From assembly GCF_030700245.1 (NCBI RefSeq), contig NZ_JAUYZI010000003.1, positions 124,001 through 188,000 on the forward strand: a DNA stretch of 64,000 nucleotides, read 5' to 3'. The translations under genes and the position numbers were made by a program. Positions 26,160 through 34,347 of this stretch are shown here, one piece after another. This DNA comes from Methylobacterium amylolyticum. GTDB lineage: Bacteria > Pseudomonadota > Alphaproteobacteria > Rhizobiales > Beijerinckiaceae. The notes beneath the pieces were generated by a model. That model had not been told where the DNA came from and did not search any database. It saw only the letters and a program-made list of their open reading frames with translations. Numbering within the stretch: position 1 is the first letter of the stretch; every line of letters starts with the position of its first letter.

Positions 26160-27299
26160 TCAATTGCGCAGCGGCTTGGCGCCGATCTCCATGCGGTAGA
26201 CCGTGGTCGGGAACTTCACCGCCGAGGCCTCGCCGCCGTTCATCGCCGGCGTGCGGTTCATCTGCGCCGCGGGGATCCACAGGCCGCCCGTCTCGTCGAT
26301 CCACAGCGCGTCCACCCAGACGAGGCGCGGGTCCTGCACCAGCGTACTCGTCGTGCCGTCGGGGGCGATCTTCAGGATCCGCAGGCCGTCGGTGTCGCTC
26401 GCGTAGATCGTCCCGTCCGCGTCGATCGCGGTGCCGCCCGTCGCCACGGTGGGGGCGAAGAGCTTCACGTGCCGGGCGCGCTCGGCGTCGCTCGCCCCCG
26501 CGTCGTCGAGCCATCGGGTCTCGATGCTGTAGAGCGGGCCGGTGCAGGCCTGATAGTAGAACGTCTTGCCGTCGGGGGAGACTTCGAGCTGGTCGGCGTG
26601 GATGAACAGGAGCTTGCCCTTGTCGTCCCGCAGCACCCGGCCCTGGCCGGTCAGCGGGCGCTGGGCGATGGTCGACCAGTGCCCGTCGAGGACGCGCCGC
26701 GTCCGGCCCGAGTCGAGGTCGAGCACCACGAGGCCGGGCTGGCCGGCATCGGTCAGGTAGACGTTGCGGCCGTTGAAGCGGAAATCGTCGATGAAGCTCC
26801 GCTCGGTGGTCGCCGCCCCGAGCGGGTAGACCCGCCGCACCGTGTTGCCGGCGAGATCGATCTGCACGAGCTTGGGGCCGCCGGGCAGCGGCGCCTCGCC
26901 CATGCCCGGCGCGCCCTTGTCGACCACCCAGAGGTCGCCGTCCGGGCCGATCCGGATGGCGTTGACGGCGACGAACGCCTTGGCCGGGTCGTCGCCGGGC
27001 TTCCAGGCGTTCCAGGCCTCGTCGGGGTAGGCGACCGGCTTGCCGTCGCGCCACTCGCCGAGTTCGAGCCCCTTGCCCTTCGTCTGCCGCTGGAACGGCG
27101 AGAACAGCCGCCCGTCCCGCGACCGGGTGATGCCGTTGAACACGAGGTCGTCGCTGCGCAGCATCGGCTTCAGCGCGTCGGCGCCGGGCTGCGCCGTTTG
27201 CTGCGCGGCGTCCTGCGCGGCGTCCTGGGCCGCCTCCGCACCCCGGCAGACCGGGGCGAGCGCGAGGGTCACCAGGAGAGCGGCGGCGATGCGGAGCAT
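26160..27299 (-). CDS. Major royal jelly/dopachrome tautomerase-like beta-propeller
   Basis: A 379-residue secreted protein: Sec signal at residues 1-20 (LRIAAALLVTLALAPVCRGAEA), then an Ala-Gln-Asp repeat linker and a six-bladed propeller of the MRJP family. Diagnostic blocks are LVFNGITRSRDGRLFSPF, NAIRIGPDGDLWVVDKG, SFIDDFRFNG and LWIPAAQMNRTPAMNGG near the C-terminus. In bacteria these are annotated L-dopachrome tautomerase-related or gluconolactonase-like; the substrate is unknown. A 12-bp duplication in the linker encodes AAQDAAQDAAQ. Confidence 0.88.
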   Translation of the reverse strand: MLRIAAALLVTLALAPVCRGAEAAQDAAQDAAQQTAQPGADALKPMLRSDDLVFNGITRSRDGRLFSPFQRQTKGKGLELGEWRDGKPVAYPDEAWNAWKPGDDPAKAFVAVNAIRIGPDGDLWVVDKGAPGMGEAPLPGGPKLVQIDLAGNTVRRVYPLGAATTERSFIDDFRFNGRNVYLTDAGQPGLVVLDLDSGRTRRVLDGHWSTIAQRPLTGQGRVLRDDKGKLLFIHADQLEVSPDGKTFYYQACTGPLYSIETRWLDDAGASDAERARHVKLFAPTVATGGTAIDADGTIYASDTDGLRILKIAPDGTTSTLVQDPRLVWVDALWIDETGGLWIPAAQMNRTPAMNGGEASAVKFPTTVYRMEIGAKPLRN

Positions 27300-27463
27300 G
27301 GGCTGTCTCGCGTCCGGAGGGGGCGTCCGGCCCGGCAATCGCGCGCGGGCCCGCCCTGTTCCGGCGGCCCGGCCGCGGGCCTCGCGGCATCGGGACGCTC
27401 CGGCAGGACCGCCGGCCCGCCCTTCGTCCGACCGATCGTGCGGAATCCCGGATTGACGGCGTG

Positions 27464-28081
27464 CTACTGGGCCGGCGCGGCCTTCCCGGCCGGAGGGGTC
27501 TTCGGAGCCGTCCCAACGGCGGGTCTGGCCGCCCATTCCGGGTCGAGGCGGGGGCCGTCCGGCGCGCCGGTGGCGCCGCGGAGCTGGCCCGGCGCGGGCT
27601 CGGTCACCCGCGTCCAGGTCTGCGAGCCGCAGAACACCGTCAGCATGCAGCCCTTCACCGTCAGCGCGGTGGGGGTCTCGCTCCACACCGTCACGTCGTA
27701 GAACTTGCCGTTGTCGCCGTTGTAGATCCGGCCCGCGTAGCGCCCCTCGGCGGTCGCGCCCAGGCCAAGCAGCATCTGGTGGCCGAGGACGGGGCGGGCC
27801 TGCCGGCGCGGGTCGGGGTTGTAGCGGTCGCGGCGCGGCCGGCCGTCCTCGTCGAGGGGCTTCTGCAACCAGACGACGGTGCCGCACAGGCGGGCGGCGT
27901 CCGCGGCGCAGGGCTCTGTCCGCACCCGGGCGCGCCCATCCTCCGTCAGCCACGTGCCGACCGGCTCCGCGGCCCGGGCCGGGCCGCCGCAGGCATAGGC
28001 CAGGAGCGCGACCAGGGCGGCGGTGGCGAAGCGGGTGAGGATCGGGGTCAATCGGTTCTCCGTCGAAGGGGCCGCCGTCAT
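27464..28081 (-). CDS. DUF2147 exported protein
   Basis: A 205-residue protein with an N-terminal signal or lipid anchor (ALVALLAYACGG) and the DUF2147 core: VGTWLTEDGRARVRTEPC, LCGTVVWLQKPLDE, GRIYNGDNGKFYDVTVW, LTVKGCMLTVFCGSQTWTRV. Family members sit in the envelope; role unknown, though linked to membrane stress in some bacteria. Its ATG overlaps the RND gene stop (ATGA), making it the last gene of the efflux operon. The C-terminal 35 residues are Pro-rich. Confidence 0.88.
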   Translation of the reverse strand: MTAAPSTENRLTPILTRFATAALVALLAYACGGPARAAEPVGTWLTEDGRARVRTEPCAADAARLCGTVVWLQKPLDEDGRPRRDRYNPDPRRQARPVLGHQMLLGLGATAEGRYAGRIYNGDNGKFYDVTVWSETPTALTVKGCMLTVFCGSQTWTRVTEPAPGQLRGATGAPDGPRLDPEWAARPAVGTAPKTPPAGKAAPAQ

Positions 28082-31000
28082 CGGGCGGCGGAATGCGGTA
28101 GCGGCGCGCTCCCCGCCTCGTCGCGGGGGCCGACCAGGCGGCCGAGGCCGCGCCCGAGCCGGCGCGACAGGCCGTCGACCAGCAGGAACACCGCCGGCAC
28201 GAACACCAGCGAGAGCAGCGTCGAGACGATCAGGCCGCTGATCACCGCCACCGCCATCGGCGCGCGGAACTCGCCACCGACCCCGAGCGCCATCGCCGAG
28301 GGCACCATGCCGGCGGCCATGGCGATCGTGGTCATCACGATCGGCCGCGCCCGCTTGCGGCCGGCATCGACGATGGCGGTGACCGGATCGACGCCCGCGC
28401 GCATCTCCTCGACGGCGAAGTCGACGAGCATGATCGCGTTCTTCGTCACCAGCCCCATCAGCATCAGGATGCCGATCACCACCGGCATCGAGATCGGCAT
28501 GCCGAGCAGCAGCAGGCCGAGGATCGCCCCGCCGATCGACAGGGGCAGCGAGAACAGGATGGTCAGCGGCTGGAGGAAGTTGCCGAACAGCAGCACCAGC
28601 ACGGCGTAGACCATCATGATCCCGGCCCCCATCGCCATCAGGAAGCCGGAGAACACCTCGCCCATGATCTCGGCGTCGCCGGTCTGCTTGATCGTCACGC
28701 CCGGCGGCAGGGCCTTGGCGGTCGGCGTCGCGAGCGCCTGCTGGATCAGCGAGCCGAGCGCGTCCGAGCCCTCCATGTTGGCCTCCACGGCGACGCGCAC
28801 GGCGCGGTCGTAGCGGTCGATGGCGCCCGGGCCCTGGTCGAGGGCGATGTCGGCCACCGCGGCCAGCGGCACCGCCGCCCCGTCCTTGGCCTGGACCTTC
28901 AGGTTCTCCAGCCGCGAGACGGCGCCGCGGGCGCTCTCGGGCAGTTGCACCCGGATCGGCACCTGCCGGTCGCCGGCGTTGAACTTGGCCAGATTCATGC
29001 CGATGTCGCCGATCGTGCCGACCCGGACCGTCTCGGCCAGCGCGTCGGTGGTCACGCCGAGGTCGGCGGCCGCGCCGGGCTTCGGGCGGATGCGGATCTC
29101 GGTGCGGTCCAGCGGCGCCGTCGACATCACCGCCACGAGGTGCGGGATCGCGGCCATGTCGCGCTGGAGGCGGGCGGCCACGTCCTTGACCACCCCCGCG
29201 TCGGGGCCGCTCACCACGAGCGCGAGGTCGCGGTTGCCGTTCTCGCGCAGGGTCCAGGAGCGGATGTCGGGCTCGTCGGCGAGCAGGCCGGCGACCTCGG
29301 TCTCGACCGCGGCCTGCGACTTCGCCCGCGCGGCCTTCGGCGTGAGGTTGACCACCAGGGTGGCGAGCCGCGTCTCCTTGCGGCCCCCGGCCTGCCGGCC
29401 GCCGTCGACGAAGACCGAGGTCACCTCCGGCAGGGCGCGGATCCGCGCCGCGAGCCGGTCGGTCACCGCGATCGTGTCGGCGAGGCGGGCTCCGGGTGCC
29501 AGCTCGACCATGAACAGGGTGCGGGCGTTGTCCTGCTTGGGCAGGAAGCCCGAGGGCAGCAGCGCCGTCGAGGCGAGCGAGGCGGCGAACAGGCCGAGCC
29601 CGGCGAGCAGCGTGATCACCCGGTGGCGCACCGACCACCCGACGATCCGGCCGTAGGCGCGCATCACCGGCCCCTCGCGCTCGTGCTCCGGCCCGTGGTC
29701 GCGCAGGAAGTAGGCGGCGAGCATCGGCGTGATCAGGCGCGCCACCAGGAGCGACATGAACACCGACACGGCGATGGTCAGCCCGAACTGGACGAAGTAG
29801 CGCCCGGCGATGCCGCCCATGAACGAGACCGGGGCGAACACCGCGATCAGGGTGGCGGTGATGGCGATCACCGCGAGCCCGATCTCGTCGGCGCCCTCGA
29901 TCGCCGCCCGGTAGGGGGATTTGCCCAGCCGCATGTGCCGGACGATGTTCTCGATCTCGACGATGGCGTCGTCGACGAGGATCCCGGTCACGAGCGTGAT
30001 CGCGAGCAGGCTGATGCCGTTGAGGGTGAAGCCCAGCGCGTCCATCGCCCAGAAGGTCGGGAAGACCGAGAGCGGCAGGGCGGTCGCGGCGATCAGGGTG
30101 GCGCGCCAGTCGCGCAGGAACAGCAGCACCACGATCACCGCGAGCACGGCCCCCTCGACCAGGGTGTGCATGGCCGAATCGTAGCTGCCGAGCGTCGCGG
30201 CGACCGAGGAATCGATCCGGTCGAACCGGATCTCGGGGAATTCCGCGCGGAAGGCGTCGATGCGCGCCTCGACGCCTTCGGCCACCGCGGCGTCGCTCGC
30301 CCCCGAGCCGCGCGAGACCGCGAAGGCGACCACCGGCTCGCCGTCGAAGCGGGCGAAGGTGCGCGGCTCCTCGACCCCGTCCTCGACCCGCGCCAGCTCG
30401 TCGAGGCGGACCTTGCGGCCGCCCGGCAGGACGATCGAGGTGGCCTTCAGGTCGGCCACGCTGCGGGCGGCGGCCAGCGCCCGGATCGACTGCTCGCGGC
30501 CGCCGACCTCGCCGCGCCCGCCCGCCATGTCGGCGGCGGTCAGGCGCACCTGCCGGTTCACGTCCGCGGCGGTGATGCCGAGCGCGAGCAGCCGGTCCGG
30601 CTTCAGGACGACGCGGATCTCGCGGGCGACGCCGCCGAGCCGCTCGACGCCGCCGACCCCCTTAACCCCCTGGAGGGCGCGGGCGACCCGGTCCTCGACG
30701 AACCACGACAGGTCGGCGGGGGTCATCGCCGGCGCCCGCACCCCGTAGGTCAGGATCGGCAGGCCGGTGATCTCGACGCGCTGTATCACCGGCTCGTCGA
30801 TGGTGCGCGGCAGGTTCACCCGGATCTTGGAGATTGCGTCCTTCACGTCGTTGACGGCGCGGTCGGTGTTCACCTCCAGGCGGAACTCGACGGTGGTGAC
30901 CGACGAGCCCTCGGTGATGGTCGAGGTGATGTGCTTCACCCCGCGCACGCCCGCGATCGAGTCCTCGACCCACTTCGTCACCTGGGGCTGAAGCTCGGAC

Positions 31001-31173
31001 GGCGCGGCGCCCGCCTGCGTGATCGACACCGAGACCACCGGCACGTCGACGTTCGGCATGCGGGTGACGGCGAGCCCCCGGAAGCTCACGAGGCCGAGCA
31101 CGACCAGCACGAGGAACAGGACCAGGGGGGCGATCGGGTTGCGGATCGCCCAGGCGGAGACGTTCAGGCGCAT
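28078..31173 (-). CDS. RND efflux pump, HAE1-type permease
   Basis: A 1031-residue proton-driven pump of the AcrB/MexB superfamily, with twelve spans and two large periplasmic loops. The N-terminus MRLNVSAWAIRNPIAPLVLFLV is the usual first span, and the paired central Asp residues (LVTGILVDDAIVEIENI near residue 400) for proton relay are present. It works with the adjacent adaptor and an outer-membrane channel that is not encoded here. ATG at 31173, 43 bases after the adaptor stop. It is part of the five-gene operon controlled by the TetR protein. Confidence 0.96.
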   Translation of the reverse strand: MRLNVSAWAIRNPIAPLVLFLVLVVLGLVSFRGLAVTRMPNVDVPVVSVSITQAGAAPSELQPQVTKWVEDSIAGVRGVKHITSTITEGSSVTTVEFRLEVNTDRAVNDVKDAISKIRVNLPRTIDEPVIQRVEITGLPILTYGVRAPAMTPADLSWFVEDRVARALQGVKGVGGVERLGGVAREIRVVLKPDRLLALGITAADVNRQVRLTAADMAGGRGEVGGREQSIRALAAARSVADLKATSIVLPGGRKVRLDELARVEDGVEEPRTFARFDGEPVVAFAVSRGSGASDAAVAEGVEARIDAFRAEFPEIRFDRIDSSVAATLGSYDSAMHTLVEGAVLAVIVVLLFLRDWRATLIAATALPLSVFPTFWAMDALGFTLNGISLLAITLVTGILVDDAIVEIENIVRHMRLGKSPYRAAIEGADEIGLAVIAITATLIAVFAPVSFMGGIAGRYFVQFGLTIAVSVFMSLLVARLITPMLAAYFLRDHGPEHEREGPVMRAYGRIVGWSVRHRVITLLAGLGLFAASLASTALLPSGFLPKQDNARTLFMVELAPGARLADTIAVTDRLAARIRALPEVTSVFVDGGRQAGGRKETRLATLVVNLTPKAARAKSQAAVETEVAGLLADEPDIRSWTLRENGNRDLALVVSGPDAGVVKDVAARLQRDMAAIPHLVAVMSTAPLDRTEIRIRPKPGAAADLGVTTDALAETVRVGTIGDIGMNLAKFNAGDRQVPIRVQLPESARGAVSRLENLKVQAKDGAAVPLAAVADIALDQGPGAIDRYDRAVRVAVEANMEGSDALGSLIQQALATPTAKALPPGVTIKQTGDAEIMGEVFSGFLMAMGAGIMMVYAVLVLLFGNFLQPLTILFSLPLSIGGAILGLLLLGMPISMPVVIGILMLMGLVTKNAIMLVDFAVEEMRAGVDPVTAIVDAGRKRARPIVMTTIAMAAGMVPSAMALGVGGEFRAPMAVAVISGLIVSTLLSLVFVPAVFLLVDGLSRRLGRGLGRLVGPRDEAGSAPLPHSAAR

Positions 31174-31216
31174 GGCGACCCGTTCGAGACGATGACGAGG
31201 GGAGGGGCGCGCCGGC

Positions 31217-32479
31217 TCAGGGCGCGGCGGCGTCGGCGGTGTCGCCGGGGGCGGGCGCGGCCGCCACCGCGGGCGGCGACAGGGCCTCCAGCACCGGGCG
31301 CACCCGGTCGCCGTCGCGCAGGAAGGAGCCGGCCCGCGCCACGATGCGCTCGCCGGCGCTGAGGCCGCCGCGGATCTCGACCGCGTCGTCGTCGGCGAGC
31401 CCCGTGCGGACCGCGCGCGCCTCGACCCGGTCGCCCGCGACGACGAGGACGCTGCTGCGCGTCGTGCCGCCGGTCGCGCCATAGAGCACCGAGGCCTGCG
31501 GCACGGTCACGCCGCGGACCCGGGCCAGCTCGACGGTGCCGCGGGCGAAGGTGCCGATGCGCAGGCGCGGGTCGGCGTCGAGGCGGACGCGGACCTTGCC
31601 GAGCCGGGTCGCCCGGTCGACCTCCGGGTAGACCGCGCGGACGCGGCCCTGGACGCGCGGCCCGTCGCCGATCTCGATCTCCGCCGGGGCGCCCTCGCGC
31701 AGCAGCGGCAGCCGGGTCTCGACCACCTCGCCCTCCAGCTCGATCTCGCCGCGGGCGATCAGCCGGAACAGCGGCTCGGCCGCGGCCGAGGCGGTGAGCC
31801 CGACCCGCGCCGTGCGGCGGCTGACGATTCCGGCCTCCGGCGCGCGGATCTCGGTTCGGGCGAGCCGCAGGGACAGCTCGTCGCGCACCGCCCGGGCCTG
31901 GGCGAGTTCGGCCTTGGCGATCGCCAGCCCGTTGCGGGCGAAGGCGACCCGGCCCTCGGCCTGGCGCAGGGCGGAGGTGCGGGTCTCGATGACCGCCGCC
32001 GTGGTGTTGCCGGTCTGCATGAGCTGGCGGGCGCGGTCGAAGGCGAGGCGCGCCTCGGTCTCGGTGGCCTCGGCCTGTTCGATGCTGCTCTGGGCCTGCG
32101 GCACGGCCGCCGCGGCCTTGTCGAGCAGCGCGTCCTGCTGGGCGATCTGCCGGTCGATCAGGTCGTGCGACAGGCGCGCCAGCACCTGCCCGCGCGCCAC
32201 CCGCGCGCCCTCCTCGACCAGCACCTCGGTGATCCGGTAGCCGTCGATCTCCGGCGTCACCAGGATCTCGTCGCGGGGCACCAGCGTGCCGGTGACGACG
32301 ACGCTCTCCACCACCTCGCGCCGGGCCGCCTCTACGACGCTGACCGCGGGGACGAGGGCGGCGTGCGAAGGGGTGGGCGAAGAGGCGGACGAAGGGGCGG
32401 GCGACGCGGCAGCGGGGACGGGCAGCGCGAGGCCCAGCGCCAGCAGCGCCGGCGCGGCGGCCGTGCGCGTGGGCCTCAT
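31217..32479 (-). CDS. RND periplasmic adaptor (membrane fusion protein)
   Basis: A 420-residue adaptor with a signal peptide, a split lipoyl domain (EILVTPEIDGYRITEVLVEEGARVARGQVLARL), a long alpha-hairpin (about residues 110-200) and the second lipoyl half (IRAPEAGIVSRRTARVG), followed by beta-barrel and membrane-proximal domains. It bridges the inner-membrane pump to an outer-membrane channel. Its ATG overlaps the TetR stop. The Ala/Pro/Ser-rich linker after the signal is expanded. Confidence 0.94.
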   Translation of the reverse strand: MRPTRTAAAPALLALGLALPVPAAASPAPSSASSPTPSHAALVPAVSVVEAARREVVESVVVTGTLVPRDEILVTPEIDGYRITEVLVEEGARVARGQVLARLSHDLIDRQIAQQDALLDKAAAAVPQAQSSIEQAEATETEARLAFDRARQLMQTGNTTAAVIETRTSALRQAEGRVAFARNGLAIAKAELAQARAVRDELSLRLARTEIRAPEAGIVSRRTARVGLTASAAAEPLFRLIARGEIELEGEVVETRLPLLREGAPAEIEIGDGPRVQGRVRAVYPEVDRATRLGKVRVRLDADPRLRIGTFARGTVELARVRGVTVPQASVLYGATGGTTRSSVLVVAGDRVEARAVRTGLADDDAVEIRGGLSAGERIVARAGSFLRDGDRVRPVLEALSPPAVAAAPAPGDTADAAAP

Positions 32480-33093
32480 CGGACCGCCTCCCCGGCGGCG
32501 GGACCGGTCAGGCCCGCCTCGATCAGCGCGCGGAGTTCGGCCACCGCCGGTCCGACGTCGTAGCCGGCGTCGAGGGCCTTGTTCACGAGGATCCCCTTCA
32601 TCAGCGGGTTGAGCGCCGCGTAGAGCGCGGCGGCGTCGCAGCCCGGCGCGGCGAGCGCCGCGAGCGTCTCGGTGAACCACGCGCGGGCCTCGTCCTCGCC
32701 CTGCTGGACGATGGCGGCGATGGCGGGGTTGCGGGTGGCCTCGCACCAGAGATCGAGGCGCAGGATCGCGCCCGCGCGGGTGGCCTGGGTGAAGTAGCGC
32801 TCGATCACCCCGGAGAGGGCGCCCCGGCGGTCGCCGGCCCGCTCCATGGCCTCGACGAGGATCTCCCCGCGGGCCCACTCGCGGTCGGCCAGCCCGATGA
32901 CCACCGCCTCCTTGGATTCGAAGTAGCGGTAGATGTTGCCCGGGCTCATCGCCGCCTCGCGGGCGAGGTCCTGCATGGTGGTGCGGTGGAAGCCGTTGCG
33001 CACGAAGCAGGCCTCGGCGGCGTCGAGGATGTGCTCCCGCCGCGCCGCGGCGCCGCTCCGGGCGTCGATGACGGTGCCGGCGGCCGCGCTCAC
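32476..33093 (-). CDS. TetR/AcrR-family repressor of the efflux operon
   Basis: A 205-residue regulator. The N-terminal HTH is complete: REHILDAAEACFVRNGFHRTTMQDLAREAAMSPGNIYRYFESKEAV, split over residues 19-65. The C-terminal ligand domain is the AcrR type. GTG at 33093 overlaps the previous gene's stop (GTGA), and its own stop overlaps the adaptor's ATG, so it is embedded in the operon it very probably represses. Its likely operators are the two TGAACGTTCA palindromes at the operon promoter. Confidence 0.94.
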   Translation of the reverse strand: MSAAAGTVIDARSGAAARREHILDAAEACFVRNGFHRTTMQDLAREAAMSPGNIYRYFESKEAVVIGLADREWARGEILVEAMERAGDRRGALSGVIERYFTQATRAGAILRLDLWCEATRNPAIAAIVQQGEDEARAWFTETLAALAAPGCDAAALYAALNPLMKGILVNKALDAGYDVGPAVAELRALIEAGLTGPAAGEAVR

Positions 33094-33410
33094 GACGCGA
33101 CCCGCGCGCCGGCGAGGTGCGGGGCGACCCGGCTCGGATCCTTCACCGGATCCTTGGGCGCGCGGAGGGCGCCGCAGGCCGGCACCGACCCGTCGAGGCC
33201 GGCGCAGGTCCGCGCCTGCCACGAATCGGGGCCCGCGCCGGTCCAGGCGATCAGCGCGAGCCAGCCGGCGACGATCGCCGCGGCGAGTACGAGGTTGGCC
33301 GGGGCGCAGACCGCCCGGAGGAAAGCCGCGGCCGACAGGGCGCCGGGGGCCTGCGCCGCCGGGGCGGGCCACGCGCCGGGCACCGTGTGCATGAACCGAT
33401 CCGCCAGCAT
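33090..33410 (-). CDS. Small membrane protein, first gene of efflux operon
   Basis: A 106-residue protein with one clear membrane span (LVLAAAIVAGWLALIAW) after an Ala/Pro-rich cytoplasmic start, then a short loop holding two Cys (RTCAGLDG, PACGAL). No family is recognised. ATG at 33410 has AGGGAG six bases upstream; a second ATG lies 18 bases in. It is the promoter-proximal gene, with its stop overlapping the tetR start. It might assist the pump, but nothing shows that directly. Confidence 0.7.
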   Translation of the reverse strand: MLADRFMHTVPGAWPAPAAQAPGALSAAAFLRAVCAPANLVLAAAIVAGWLALIAWTGAGPDSWQARTCAGLDGSVPACGALRAPKDPVKDPSRVAPHLAGARVAS

Positions 33411-33441
33411 GGAACACTCCCTCGCACGACCGACGATCCAA

Positions 33442-33470
33442 ACTGTAGTGAACGTTCATTCTCATGTCAA
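33442..33470 (-). promoter_or_regulatory. Sigma-70 promoter of the efflux operon
   Basis: On the reverse strand a perfect -35 (TTGACA, at 33465-33470) and -10 TACAGT (33442-33447) are separated by exactly 17 bases. Transcription would begin about 25 bases before the first gene. One TetR-type operator lies in the spacer, the other just upstream of the -35. Confidence 0.7.
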
Positions 33471-33488
33471 TGAACGTTCATTCTCATG
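33449..33488. promoter_or_regulatory. Twin palindromic TetR operators
   Basis: The perfect palindrome TGAACGTTCA occurs at 33449-33458 and 33471-33480, each followed by the same TTCTCATG tail, with a 22-base period. That spacing puts both on one face of the helix. Occupation of the first would block the promoter spacer, and of the second the -35 region. The assignment to the adjacent TetR gene is inference from location. Confidence 0.7.
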
Positions 33489-33632
33489 CTCGGCGCTCTG
33501 GCGGCGGAGGCCGGCGCGACGCCTCGCCCGGGATCGATCGCCCGCCGCCGGGATCGTGTATGGTCCCCCCGAGGCCCGCCGTCGGCGCGGCCGGTGCGCC
33601 CCCACCCGGGGCGCGGTTCCCGAGGTGATCCG

Positions 33633-34151
33633 ATGGCTGACCCGCGCACGGGATCGCACGCCACCCTGCCGGACCGCCCGGGGGCGGACGGCGATCCGGG
33701 CCCGGTGTTCCGTCCCGCCCGCGCCGACGATCTGCCGGCCATCGTCGCCATGCTGGCGGACGACCCGCTCGGCGCCGCGCGCGAAGATGCGGGCGACCCG
33801 CTCGACCCGCGCTACGCGGCGGCCTTCGCCGCGATCGAGGCCGACCCCAACCAGCTCCTCGTCGTCGCCGACCGGGGCGGCGCGGTGATCGGCTGCCTCC
33901 AGATCACCGTCGTCCCCGGCCTGTCGCACCGCGGCATGCGGCGCGGCCAGATCGAGAGCGTGCGCGTGGCGAGCTCCGAGCGGGGCCGCGGGATCGGGGA
34001 GCGGATGATCCGCTTCGCCGTCGAGATCTGCCGCGACCGGGGCTGCGGCATGGTCCAGCTCGCCACCAGCAAGACCCGCCGGGACGCGCAGCGCTTCTAC
34101 GCCCGCCTCGGCTTCGCCGCGAGCCACGAGGGGATGAAGCTCGTCCTGTAG
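33633..34151 (+). CDS. GNAT-family N-acetyltransferase
   Basis: A 172-residue protein with a complete GNAT fold: FRPARADDLPAIVAML at the start, the acetyl-CoA P-loop SSERGRGIGERMIRFA near residue 115-130, and the final RDAQRFYARLGFAASHEGMKL. Substrate unknown. ATG at 33633 has GAGG seven bases upstream. It diverges from the efflux operon, and its promoter region may overlap the twin operators, so co-regulation is possible. Confidence 0.9.
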   Translation: MADPRTGSHATLPDRPGADGDPGPVFRPARADDLPAIVAMLADDPLGAAREDAGDPLDPRYAAAFAAIEADPNQLLVVADRGGAVIGCLQITVVPGLSHRGMRRGQIESVRVASSERGRGIGERMIRFAVEICRDRGCGMVQLATSKTRRDAQRFYARLGFAASHEGMKLVL

Positions 34152-34347
34152 GGGCGGCGGCGCCGAACGCGGCCCGGTCCGCGGGTCGCCGCGATCCGGT
34201 CGCCAATTCGCCCGAAACCGCCGTCAGCACGTCGGCGGAGACCCGCGCGGCGCGGGACTTCCTGCACTCCGCAACCCTCGTCTCCCCGCGGGACGCGCCG
34301 CGGCGACGGCACCGTCGCCCGGCGGGGACCGCTGCCCGCGATCGCGC

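Noticed and set aside
28945-31362. An 805-codon open frame on the forward strand
   Set aside because: Fully antisense to the RND pump and rich in His/Arg/Asp repeats without family features.
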